Shown: positions 1-5,069 of the stretch, in pieces | Layout of the letters: every line of letters begins with the position of its first letter | Numbering within the stretch: position 1 is the first letter of the stretch | Assembly (NCBI GenBank): GCA_049654905.1 | Contig: JBASIS010000314.1 | Coordinates: 1-5,069 of the forward strand | Source: M0108 sp049654905 | Lineage (GTDB): Bacteria; Pseudomonadota; Gammaproteobacteria; Chromatiales; Chromatiaceae | Reading direction: 5' to 3' | Length of the DNA: 5,069 bases | Notes under the pieces: generated by a model | Seen by the model: the letters and a program-made list of their open reading frames with translations, nothing else | What the model was told of the DNA's origin: nothing | Databases searched by the model: none | Program-made: the position numbers and the translations under genes

Positions 1-1
1 G

Positions 2-973
2 GCGGGTGGGCACGGATCGGTGGCCGCGCCGGCGGTCAGCTTTATCGGCGCTGGCAATTATGCCACCGGGGTCCTGATCCCGGCCTTCCAGGCGGCGGGG
101 GCGATGTTGCGCACGGTGGCCTCCAGCGGCGGGGTGAGCGGCGTGCATGCCGGGCGCAAGTTTGGTTTTGCCCAGACGACGACGGACACCGAGGCGCTGT
201 TTGGGGATGCCGGGACGGATGCCCTGGTGATCACCACGCGGCATGACAGCCACGCGCGGTGGGTGCGCCAGGGGCTGGCGGCGGGCAAGGCGGTGTTCGT
301 GGAGAAGCCGCTGTGTTTGACGCTGGAAGAATTGGGGGAGATCGAAGCGGTGGCCTGCCCCGGGGCGGCGCCCTTGCTCATGGTCGGCTTCAACCGCCGC
401 TTCGCCCCGCTGGTAGTCAAGATCAAGGAATTGCTGGCCGGCGCCCCAGGTCCGAAGGCCCTGGTGATGACGGTCAACGCGGGGGCCATCCCGGCGGACC
501 ACTGGACCCAAGACCCGGCGGTGGGCGGGGGACGGATCATCGGCGAGGCTTGCCACTTTATCGATCTGCTGCGCTCTCTGGCCGGGGCGCCGATCATCCA
601 GGCGCGGGCGGTGGCCCTGGAGGCGCCGACGCGGGATTCGGTGAGCATCAGCCTGACCTTTGCCGACGGCTCCCTGGGGACGATTCTCTATCTGGCCAAT
701 GGCAGCAAGGCCTTCCCCAAGGAGCGGCTGGAGGTCTTCGCCGCCGGGCGGGTGCTGCAACTGGACAATTTCCGCAAGCTCACCGGCTACGGCTGGCCGG
801 GGTTCAAAAAGCTGAATCTGTGGCGCCAGGACAAGGGCCAGCAGGCCTGCGCCGCCGCCTTCGTTCAGGCCCTGCGCGCCCGCGCCGCCGGGTCGCCGGT
901 CGCGCCGCCGATCCCGCTGGGAGAGATCCTGGGGGTGAGCCGGGTGACCATCGAGGTGGCCAGCAGTCTCTGA
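2..973 (+). CDS. Gfo/Idh/MocA-family oxidoreductase, 5' partial (probable C-terminal half of a bi-domain ADH-oxidoreductase)
   Basis: This is an NAD(P)-dependent sugar-type oxidoreductase. Numbering from the GTG at 20, the Rossmann motif GAGNYA lies at residues 10-15, the family's conserved EKP at 95-97 (in VFVEKPL), and the C-terminal domain carries the segments GFNRRFAP, AGAIPADHWTQDP and GEACHFIDLLR (about 175-185, with the His often used in catalysis). The frame has no stop before the GTG at 20 and stays open to base 2. That GTG has no Shine-Dalgarno sequence, so the gene very probably starts outside the window. Known relatives with this FIGAGNYATGVLIPAF-type segment are fusions with an N-terminal zinc-type alcohol dehydrogenase domain, common in exopolysaccharide clusters; that domain would lie upstream and is not seen here. 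A free-standing 317-residue protein is the alternative. The exact substrate cannot be told. The frame is intact to its TGA. The next gene begins 36 bases downstream. Confidence 0.88.
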   Translation, partial: AGGHGSVAAPAVSFIGAGNYATGVLIPAFQAAGAMLRTVASSGGVSGVHAGRKFGFAQTTTDTEALFGDAGTDALVITTRHDSHARWVRQGLAAGKAVFVEKPLCLTLEELGEIEAVACPGAAPLLMVGFNRRFAPLVVKIKELLAGAPGPKALVMTVNAGAIPADHWTQDPAVGGGRIIGEACHFIDLLRSLAGAPIIQARAVALEAPTRDSVSISLTFADGSLGTILYLANGSKAFPKERLEVFAAGRVLQLDNFRKLTGYGWPGFKKLNLWRQDKGQQACAAAFVQALRARAAGSPVAPPIPLGEILGVSRVTIEVASSL

Positions 974-1009
974 ACGCCCTTTGCAGCAATGGTGTAGCCG
1001 GGTGGTATC

Positions 1010-1303
1010 GTGAAGATTTTGGCTTTGAGAACCCTGCGGGAATTCTGGATGCAACATCCGCTGGCGGAAGTACCCTTACGTGGGTGGTACGCCGAAGCAT
1101 CTCGGGCCGCATGGCGGACACCCGCGGACATCAAGGCCATGCATCGCAGCGCGAGTTTTCTGCCCAATAACCGTGTCGTCTTCAACATTAAGGGTAATGA
1201 TTACCGGCTGGTGGTAGCGGTGCGCTATACCCAGCAGTTGCTTTTCGTGCGCTTTATCGGTACTCATGCCGAGTATGACCGTATCGATGCTCAAACCATT
1301 TAG
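1010..1303 (+). CDS. higB: HigB-family type II toxin (mRNA interferase)
   Basis: This 97-residue protein matches the HigB toxin family in length and pattern. Family members have the RelE-like fold and cleave mRNA at the ribosome, and they are held inactive by the HigA partner. Visible family signatures are the N-terminal TLREFW (8-13), WRTPADIK (35-42), the central NNRVVFNIKGNDYRLVVAV (53-71) and the C-terminal RFIGTHAEYDRIDA (81-94). The GTG start is chosen because it puts the MKILALRTLREFW N-terminus where the family starts; only a weak GGGTGG lies upstream. The gene lies 36 bases after the oxidoreductase stop and 10 bases before the antitoxin, in the toxin-first order typical of hig loci. 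Its base composition is visibly more AT-rich than the flanking sugar genes, which suggests separate acquisition. No truncation or missing core motif is seen. Activity is inferred from the family. Confidence 0.9.
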   Translation: MKILALRTLREFWMQHPLAEVPLRGWYAEASRAAWRTPADIKAMHRSASFLPNNRVVFNIKGNDYRLVVAVRYTQQLLFVRFIGTHAEYDRIDAQTI

Positions 1304-1307
1304 GGGG
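1302..1307 (+). promoter_or_regulatory. Ribosome binding site of the HigA antitoxin
   Basis: AGGGGG lies six bases before the ATG at 1314 and overlaps the toxin's TAG stop at 1301-1303. It settles the antitoxin start at 1314 rather than the in-frame ATG at 1266, which lies inside the toxin gene. It also implies translational coupling of toxin and antitoxin. Confidence 0.65.
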
Positions 1308-1313
1308 TCTGCC

Positions 1314-1691
1314 ATGCAACTGAAACCACTCCGAGACGAGTCCGATTACCGCGCCGCTTTAGCGGAAGTCGAGGCCTTGTGGGCGGCCCCGGATGGCAGT
1401 CCTGAGGCGGAGCGCCTGGAGATATTGGCCTTGATCGTAGCGGCTTATGAACAAAACCATTTCCCCATCGAGGCGCCCGATCCGATCGCTTTTTTGGAAT
1501 ACGTGCTGGATGCGCGGGGCCTATCCCGTGCGGATCTGGAGCCGTTCCTTGGTTCACCGGGCAAAGTCGTGGCCATTATGAATCGGCAACTGCCGCTGTC
1601 GCTGGAGATGATTCGTCATCTGGCCGCCGGTCTGAACCTGCCCGCGGAGGTTTTGATTCAGGATTATGACTTGCAGCAGCATGCGGCCTGA
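1314..1691 (+). CDS. higA: HigA-family antitoxin with helix-turn-helix domain
   Basis: This is a 125-residue antitoxin of the HigA/XRE-like type. The N-terminal half (about 1-60) is helical and acidic, with a stretch around ESDYRAALAEVEALW and EAERLEILALIVAAYEQNHFPI that resembles the usual HigA N-terminus. The C-terminal part (about 61-118, FLEYVLDARGLSRADLEPFLG to LNLPAEVLIQDY) fits a helix-turn-helix DNA-binding domain. The known role of the family is to bind and neutralise HigB and to repress its own operon; an operator should lie near 975-1010, but I see no clean palindrome there. The start at 1314 is preferred over the in-frame ATG at 1266 because of the AGGGGG site six bases upstream and because 1266 lies within the toxin. 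The stop is only 10 bases before the wecB start, so the pair is packed tightly into the sugar operon. The order, spacing and paired presence make this call strong. Confidence 0.88.
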   Translation: MQLKPLRDESDYRAALAEVEALWAAPDGSPEAERLEILALIVAAYEQNHFPIEAPDPIAFLEYVLDARGLSRADLEPFLGSPGKVVAIMNRQLPLSLEMIRHLAAGLNLPAEVLIQDYDLQQHAA

Positions 1692-1701
1692 ACCTTAAAC
1701 C

Positions 1702-2139
1702 ATGCTCATCGACCTCATCGCCGGCGCCCGGCCGAATTTCATGAAGGTGGCCCCCATCATCCGTGCCCTGGAGGCGCGGGCGGCGGCGGGCGGACCCTTG
1801 CGCTATCGCCTGGTGCATACCGGCCAGCACTATGACGCCCGCCTGTCGGGGGCCTTTTTCGAGCAACTCGGCATCCCGGCGCCGGACGTGAATCTGGAAG
1901 TAGGGTCCGGTACCCAGGCCGAGCAGACGGCGGCGATCATGATCGGCTACGAGCGCCTCTTGCTGGCGGCGCCGTCCAGGTTATGCCTGGTGGTGGGCGA
2001 CGTCACCTCGACCATGGCCTGCGCCATCGCCGCCCAGAAGCTGGGCATCCCGGTGGCCCATGTGGAGGGCGGCATCCGCTCCGGCGACTGGACCATGCCG
2101 GAGGAGATCAACCGGATGGTGACGGATGCCATCACTACG
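1702..2139 (+). pseudogene. wecB: UDP-N-acetylglucosamine 2-epimerase, 5' fragment (3' part deleted)
   Basis: The first ~146 codons encode the N-terminal domain of a non-hydrolysing UDP-GlcNAc 2-epimerase, the enzyme that interconverts UDP-GlcNAc and UDP-ManNAc in the cytoplasm for envelope polysaccharides. Visible motifs are GARPNFMKVAPI (8-19), HTGQHYD (39-45), VVGDVTST (97-104), HVEGGIRSGDW (120-130) and PEEINRMVTDAI (133-144). These contain the Asp of the GD motif and the Glu of HVE and PEE that line the active site in this family. Similarity stops abruptly after TDAIT, near base 2137. From there the same frame gives Pro/Arg-rich nonsense (CLRHRPMPRC...) to a stop at 2284-2286, because the DNA has become another gene read in a different frame. 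Family members are about 360-380 residues, so some 220-230 codons are missing, including the C-terminal half of the active site. HVEGG replaces the usual HVEAG. The ATG at 1702 fits the family N-terminus but has no clear Shine-Dalgarno sequence; it may depend on coupling to higA ten bases upstream. Confidence 0.82.
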
Positions 2140-2223
2140 CAGTGCCTTCGCCATCGCCCGATGCCGCGGTGCCTGACCCCGAGGCTGCGGTGCCCGCTCC
2201 CGGTGCCCCAGTGCCTTTCGCCA
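2140..2223 (+). repeat. Short near-direct repeats and Pro/Ala-rich coding stretch at the gene junction
   Basis: CAGTGCCTTCGCCA at 2140-2153 recurs as CAGTGCCTTTCGCCA at 2209-2223, differing by one extra T. Between them lie further imperfect units (GCCGCGGTGCC at 2163-2173 and GCTGCGGTGCC at 2184-2194). In the glycosyltransferase frame they encode a loop of alternating Pro, Ala, Val and Asp/Glu just before the PIHFILLGDG strand. The stretch begins exactly where wecB similarity ends, so it may be a natural extended loop of the glycosyltransferase or material involved in the deletion. Confidence 0.55.
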
Positions 2224-2726
2224 CGGCGGCCCTGCCGCCCATCCACTTCATCCTGCTGGGCGATGGCGCTGAAAAGCCCGCGCTGAAGGCGAAGGCGGCC
2301 GGGATGGGCCTGACCAACGTGTATGTTCTCGACACCGTGCCCAAGGCGGAGGTGCCGCGCTACTGGTCGCTGCTTGATGTTGCCATTATCCATCTGAAGA
2401 AGAAGCCGGCGTTCGAGTTGGTCATCCCCTCCAAGCTCTTCGAGAGCATGGGCATGGGCATCCCGGTGCTGCACGACGTGGCGGGTGAGTCGGCCGGGAT
2501 TGTCGCGCGCGAAGGGGTTGGACTGGTCTTTGAGCCCGAGAACGCCCAAGCCCTCCGCGAGGGCCTCCTGCGCCTGGCCCAGTATCAGGCCCTTTACCAG
2601 CAATTCCACGCGCGCTGTCTGGACGCCGCGCCGCGCTATGACCGCGGCGCCCTGGCCGGCAAGATGCTTGAGGTCTTGACAGCGGTGGCGGGCAAAGCCG
2701 GTACCGTAACCGCCACCGACGGGTGA
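2140..2726 (+). pseudogene. GT4-family glycosyltransferase, 3' fragment (WbuB-like; 5' part deleted)
   Basis: The frame that ends at the TGA 2724-2726 encodes the nucleotide-sugar-binding C-terminal domain of a GT-B glycosyltransferase of family GT4. It shows PIHFILLGDGAEKPALKAKA at the usual start of the second Rossmann domain, then PKAEVPRYWSLLDVAIIHLKK, IPSKLFESMGMGIPVL, AGESAGIV and GVGLVFEPEN. The last part holds the donor-binding region with the Glu residues of the family's E-x7-E type motif. WbuB-like members are about 400 residues, so roughly the first 200-220 residues (acceptor-binding domain) are missing. The frame has no proper start: a GTG at 2142 exists but would begin in a Pro/Ala-rich loop with no N-terminal domain, and the upstream sequence is wecB in another frame. 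The protein probably transferred a sugar to the lipid-linked or growing polysaccharide; donor and linkage are unknown. It lies 84 bases before the heparinase-like gene. Confidence 0.8.
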
Positions 2727-2740
2727 CCTAACGGCTGACA

Positions 2741-2761
2741 TGGCCCTTTCGAGAAGGGCCA
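2741..2761 (+). promoter_or_regulatory. Perfect 8-bp hairpin in the leader of the heparinase-like gene
   Basis: TGGCCCTT (2741-2748) and AAGGGCCA (2754-2761) form a perfect inverted repeat around the loop TCGAG. It begins 14 bases after the glycosyltransferase stop. There is no T run after it, so a classical intrinsic terminator is unlikely. It could act as an mRNA stabiliser or attenuator. Its arms can also pair elsewhere in the leader (GGGCCA at 2775-2780 and GGCCCT at 2799-2804). Confidence 0.5.
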
Positions 2762-2772
2762 ACCCCCTCATG

Positions 2773-2793
2773 ATGGGCCATGACTTTGCCCAT
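2773..2793 (+). promoter_or_regulatory. Second hairpin in the same leader
   Basis: ATGGGC (2773-2778) and GCCCAT (2788-2793) form a 6-bp inverted repeat around a 9-base loop, 17 bases before the ATG at 2811. Its left arm overlaps GGGCCA at 2775-2780, which could instead pair with TGGCCC at 2741-2746, so the two hairpins may be alternatives to a longer-range fold. The function is inferred only. Confidence 0.35.
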
Positions 2794-3104
2794 TGGACGG
2801 CCCTGATCCCATGATTACACGCTACTGGCACACCCTGCGCTATCTGCGGCCGGTCCAGTTCTACGGGCGCCTGTGGTTCCGCCTCTACCGCCCCACGCCG
2901 GACCTACGCCCGGCCCCGGCGGTGCGCCCCGTGCCGGGTCGGTGGGTGCCCCCGGTGGCCAAGCCGGTGTCGCTGCTGGGGCCGACGACGTTTCGGTTTC
3001 TCAATGCGACTCATGCGCTGGTGCCGGGACCTGATCCCTGGAACGATCCGGCGCGGGATAAGCTGTGGCTGTATAACCTGCACTATTTCGATGACTTGGG
3101 TGCT

Positions 3105-3145
3105 GCCCCCTCTCCCCAGCCCTCCCCCGCCGGGGGGGAGGGGGC
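3105..3145 (-). repeat. G/C-rich palindromic repeat, copy 1 (inverted relative to copies 2 and 3)
   Basis: An outer arm CCCCCTCTCCCC (3106-3117) is followed by an internal hairpin CCCTCCCCC (3120-3128) / GGGGGAGGG (3134-3142). The whole unit is close to the reverse complement of copy 3 at 3252-3289. It is read within the heparinase-like gene as SPQPSPAGGEG. Its translation resembles the common proteobacterial palindromic repeats that read as SPxPxxGEGxGEG-like peptides. Confidence 0.75.
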
Positions 3146-3170
3146 AAGAGTCGCCACGGGCGCCGCGCAC

Positions 3171-3217
3171 CTCCTCCCCTCGCACCTCTGCGGGGCAGGG
3201 GTTGGGGGAGAGGGGGA
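3171..3217 (+). repeat. G/C-rich palindromic repeat, copy 2 (degenerate)
   Basis: CTCCTCCCCTCGCACCTCTG followed by a G-rich half ending in GGGGGAGAGGGGG (3204-3216) matches the layout of copy 3 with more mismatches in the stem. It is in the same orientation as copy 3 and is translated in frame (LLPSHLCGAGVGGEGDEG). Confidence 0.6.
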
Positions 3218-3251
3218 TGAAGGGCCGCGATGCGCTCTTTGCGCTCTTTCT

Positions 3252-3289
3252 CCCTCCCCCCTCGCGGGGGAGGGCCGGGGAGAGGGGGT
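3252..3289 (+). repeat. G/C-rich palindromic repeat, copy 3
   Basis: The internal hairpin CCCTCCCCC (3252-3260) / GGGGGAGGG (3266-3274), with loop CTCGC, is followed by GGGGAGAGGGGG (3277-3288). This last block is the exact reverse complement of the outer arm of copy 1, giving a 12-bp inverted repeat across the insert. It is read as SPSPLAGEGRGEG. A tandem pair of GCGCTCTTT (3232-3240 and 3241-3249) sits just before it. Confidence 0.75.
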
Positions 3290-4353
3290 GCGGACCGCGC
3301 GGGAGCAGCGGCTGCAGTGGCACCTGGCCCTGCTGCACCGTTGGGTGGCCGAAAACCCACCCGGCACCGGCACTGGCTGGGAGCCCTATCCGACCTCGCT
3401 GCGGATCGTCAACTGGATCAAGTGGGCGTTGGCGCCGCGGGGGCTGCCGGCTTTACCCCCTGAATGCCAGCACAGCCTGGCCGTCCAGGCCCGCTGGCTG
3501 AGCCGGCGGCTGGAGCATCACCTGCTGGGCAATCATCTCTTCGCCAACGCCAAGGCCCTGGTTTTCGCCGGGGCCTTTTTCGTTGGCCCGGAGGCGGACC
3601 GCTGGCGCCGTCTAGGCCTGCGCCTGCTGGCGCGGGAATTGGACGAACAGATCCTCGCCGACGGCGGTCACTTTGAGCGCAGTCCCCTGTACCACGCCAT
3701 CCTGCTGGAAGATGTGCTGGATCTGACTAACCTGTCTGGGGCTTATCCGGGGCTTTTTGGCGGAACCGAGGCCGCGGCCGTAACCGAGGCCGTGGTCGAC
3801 GTGTGGGCAGGGGTCGATGCCGTGATCAGGGCCAACGCCATCGGTGGGGCGACCGCCGTGTTCCACTGGCGCGCCAAGGCTACCGCCATGCTGGACTGGC
3901 TAGCCGCGATGACCCACCCGGATGGGGAAATCAGCTTCTTCAACGATGCGGCGTTCGGTATCGCGCCCACGCTAGCGGATTTGCAGCGCTACGCGGACGG
4001 CATTTCCGCCTTTAGTCAGGCCCACCCATCTCCCTCCACCATCCCGGCTACCAACCCCGTCAATCCGGCCGGGACGACGGACGTCCCCTGCCGCTGGCTG
4101 CGTGACTCGGGCTATGTCCGCCTGGCCGCCGGCCCGGCGGTGGCCATCCTGGACGTCGCCCCCATCGGCCCGGACTACCTGCCGGGCCACGCCCATGCCG
4201 ATACCCTGTCGTTCGAGTTGTCGCTGTTCGGCCAGCGGGTGATCGTCAACGGTGGCACCTCCCGCTATGGCAGCGGCCCGGAGCGCCTGGCGGAGCGTGG
4301 CACGGCGGCGCACAGCACGGTGCAACTCGATGGTGTCGATTCCAGCGAGGTGT

Positions 4354-4363
4354 GGGGGGGGGG
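4354..4363 (+). repeat. Homopolymer of ten G's at the frameshift point in the heparinase-like gene
   Basis: The run follows GAGGTGT, so the gene reads SSEVW then G's. With ten G's the frame passes to VSRGGRGRSRS nonsense. With eleven it would read WGGGRVARRARPF, which joins the family-like continuation. Runs of this length slip in replication and are also frequent sites of base-call error. Confidence 0.85.
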
Positions 4364-4915
4364 CGTGTCGCGCGGCGGGCGCGGCCGTTCGCGGTCAGGG
4401 TGCGGCAGGGGGAGGCGGACTTGGCTGCGGTTAGCGACGAGGGGCTGCCGGCAAGGCCCGTCATGGTCCCCGCAGCCCCTGCCATCGCTGCGTTGGGCAC
4501 GCTGCTGCAGGTCTCCGCGGCCCATGATGGCTATCGTCGCCTGCCGGGGCGATCAGTGCATCACCGCACTTGGGACCTGACGGAGGGGGGCTGCGCCGTT
4601 ACCGATACTATCGCGGGCGAGTACCGCACCGCCATCGCCCGCTTTCATTTGCACCCCGCGATCCGCGTGGCGATGGACCCCGGGGGCGACGGCGACTAGG
4701 CCAGCGGTTACCTCGACCTCCCCGGCGGCCAGCACGTCCGTTGGCAAAGCGCGGGCGGCGCGGCCCAGCTCGTTCCCGACGCTTGGCATCCGCAATTTGG
4801 CCTGAGTGAGGCTGCCCACTGTCTGGAGCTCAGGCTGGCGTCCGCTGAGTGCCGGTTGTCTCTGGAGTGGGAGCCGGGTGCGCTGCACGGGGACGAGCCG
4901 GGTCCCGCCAGGTAA

Positions 4916-5069
4916 TGCGTGGCCGGCCCTTTTCGCTAGTTGAACGCGATGTAAGCAACTCACCTGAGGGCCAAATCACGCAACGAAGCCAGGTTTCCGG
5001 TCCGGATTAGGCTCGCGGACCCGGCCCGATGGCCGCTTTGTCCAGGAGGGCGCGCAGGCAATCCCGTGG
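4916..5069. other. Non-coding tail with a hairpin; possible minus-strand gene end at the right edge
   Basis: I see no supported gene here. An imperfect inverted repeat pairs CCGGTCCG (4997-5004) with CGGACCCGG (5016-5024) around an 11-base loop, with one bulged C. On the minus strand, 5069 to 5007 reads PRDCLRALLDKAAIGPGPRA then TAA, which could be the C-terminus of a convergent gene, but all three minus frames are open at the edge, so this is weak. The palindrome GGCCGGCC at 4921-4928 is too short and loopless to be a terminator. Confidence 0.2.

Larger units (their letters stand above)
2811..4915 (+). pseudogene. Heparinase II/III-family protein (polysaccharide lyase-like), disrupted by a frameshift and an in-frame stop
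   Basis: The family combines an N-terminal alpha/alpha toroid with a C-terminal beta-sandwich and cleaves uronic-acid polysaccharides; in exopolysaccharide clusters it is thought to trim or modify the polymer. Numbered from the ATG at 2811, the toroid shows LRYLRPVQFYGRLWFRLYRP near the start, NLHYFDDL (~90-97), WEPYPTSLRIVNWIKWAL, LLGNHLFANAKALVFAG and GGHFERSPLYHA (His287, Tyr294, His295). The second domain shows GHAHADTLSFEL (His460, His462, Asp464) and HSTVQLDGVDSSEVWGG, with Ser where relatives usually have Asn (HNT). At the G10 run (4354-4363) the frame slips: the first frame ends at 4580, while the true continuation (RVARRARPF..., DGYRRLPGR, DTIAGEYRTAIARFHLHP) lies in another frame. 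That frame meets TAG at 4697, then continues in recognisable form (GYLDLPGG, FGLSEAAH) to TAA at 4913. One extra G would give 702 codons. The ATG at 2811 fits the family N-terminus better than the in-frame TTG at 2793. Confidence 0.82.

Noticed and set aside
20..22. GTG as the true start of the oxidoreductase
   Set aside because: It has no Shine-Dalgarno sequence and the frame is open upstream to the window edge, so it is better treated as an internal codon of a 5'-partial gene.
58..648. Minus-strand open frame of 196 codons opposite the oxidoreductase
   Set aside because: It is antisense to a gene with clear family motifs, and its own sequence is Ser/Ala/Pro-rich with no recognisable domain.
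259..1170. Plus-strand open frame overlapping the oxidoreductase and the toxin
   Set aside because: It is Gly/Arg/Pro-rich low-complexity translation in a shifted frame. The two real genes explain the region.
1266..1313. Earlier in-frame ATG for the antitoxin
   Set aside because: It lies inside the toxin gene. The ATG at 1314 has AGGGGG six bases upstream and fits the family N-terminus.
2676..2707. Promoter with TTGACA at 2676-2681
   Set aside because: There is no acceptable -10 box at 16-18 bases; the nearest candidate, TACCGT at 2702, is too far and poor. The hexamer lies in glycosyltransferase coding sequence.
2793..2795. TTG start adding six residues to the heparinase-like protein
   Set aside because: It falls in a hairpin arm, and family members start at the MI-RYWHTLRYLRP segment, matching the ATG at 2811.
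1947..2831. Long minus-strand open frame of 294 codons
   Set aside because: It is antisense to the wecB and glycosyltransferase fragments, has the Arg/His-rich composition of a GC-rich shadow frame and matches no family I recognise.
3105..3289. CRISPR array or terminator cluster
   Set aside because: The three units differ in orientation and sequence, spacing is unequal and there are no T runs. They fit palindromic repeats translated in frame.
4921..4934. Intrinsic terminator at GGCCGGCC followed by CTTTT
   Set aside because: The palindrome has no room for a loop and the T run is only four bases, so a stable terminator hairpin cannot form there.
4553..4963. Minus-strand open frame of 136 codons
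   Set aside because: It is antisense to the displaced but recognisable C-terminal coding part of the heparinase-like gene.

Overview
This is a GC-rich window (roughly two thirds G+C by eye) with every recognisable gene on the + strand. It reads as a fragment of an exopolysaccharide or capsule gene cluster from a proteobacterium. The protein styles (an oxidoreductase of the bi-domain ADH + Gfo/Idh/MocA type, a WecB-like epimerase, a WbuB-like glycosyltransferase and a heparinase II/III-family protein) suggest a Gammaproteobacterium, perhaps near the Chromatiales. That placement is an inference from resemblance only.

Layout. (1) Positions 2-973 hold the 3' part of a Gfo/Idh/MocA-type oxidoreductase that is open through the left edge. 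(2) Positions 1010-1691 hold a compact HigB/HigA-type toxin-antitoxin pair, toxin first, visibly less GC-rich than its surroundings and wedged between two polysaccharide genes. (3) Positions 1702-2726 hold a chimaera: the first ~145 codons of a UDP-GlcNAc 2-epimerase (wecB) run out of frame into the last ~195 codons of a GT4 glycosyltransferase, so the 3' part of one gene and the 5' part of the next are missing. (4) Positions 2727-2810 form an 84-base leader with two hairpins and alternative pairings. (5) Positions 2811-4915 hold a heparinase II/III-family gene that carries an in-frame 63-codon repeat insertion, a frameshift at a run of ten G's and an in-frame TAG. (6) Positions 4916-5069 hold no gene I can support, apart from a weak hint of a minus-strand C-terminus at the right edge.

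How the parts fit. The epimerase (making UDP-ManNAc from UDP-GlcNAc), the glycosyltransferase, the sugar-type oxidoreductase and the polysaccharide-lyase-like protein form a coherent set for making and trimming a secreted amino-sugar-containing polysaccharide. In this copy three of the four polysaccharide genes' reading frames are broken, all downstream of the toxin-antitoxin module. Either the locus is decaying, or it is phase-variable at the G10 tract, or the sequence carries assembly and base-call errors. The sequence alone does not decide between these.

I found no convincing wholly new system. The most informative items are the wecB/glycosyltransferase deletion junction, the poly-G frameshift, the palindromic-repeat cluster read in frame within the heparinase gene, and the toxin-antitoxin pair inside the sugar operon.
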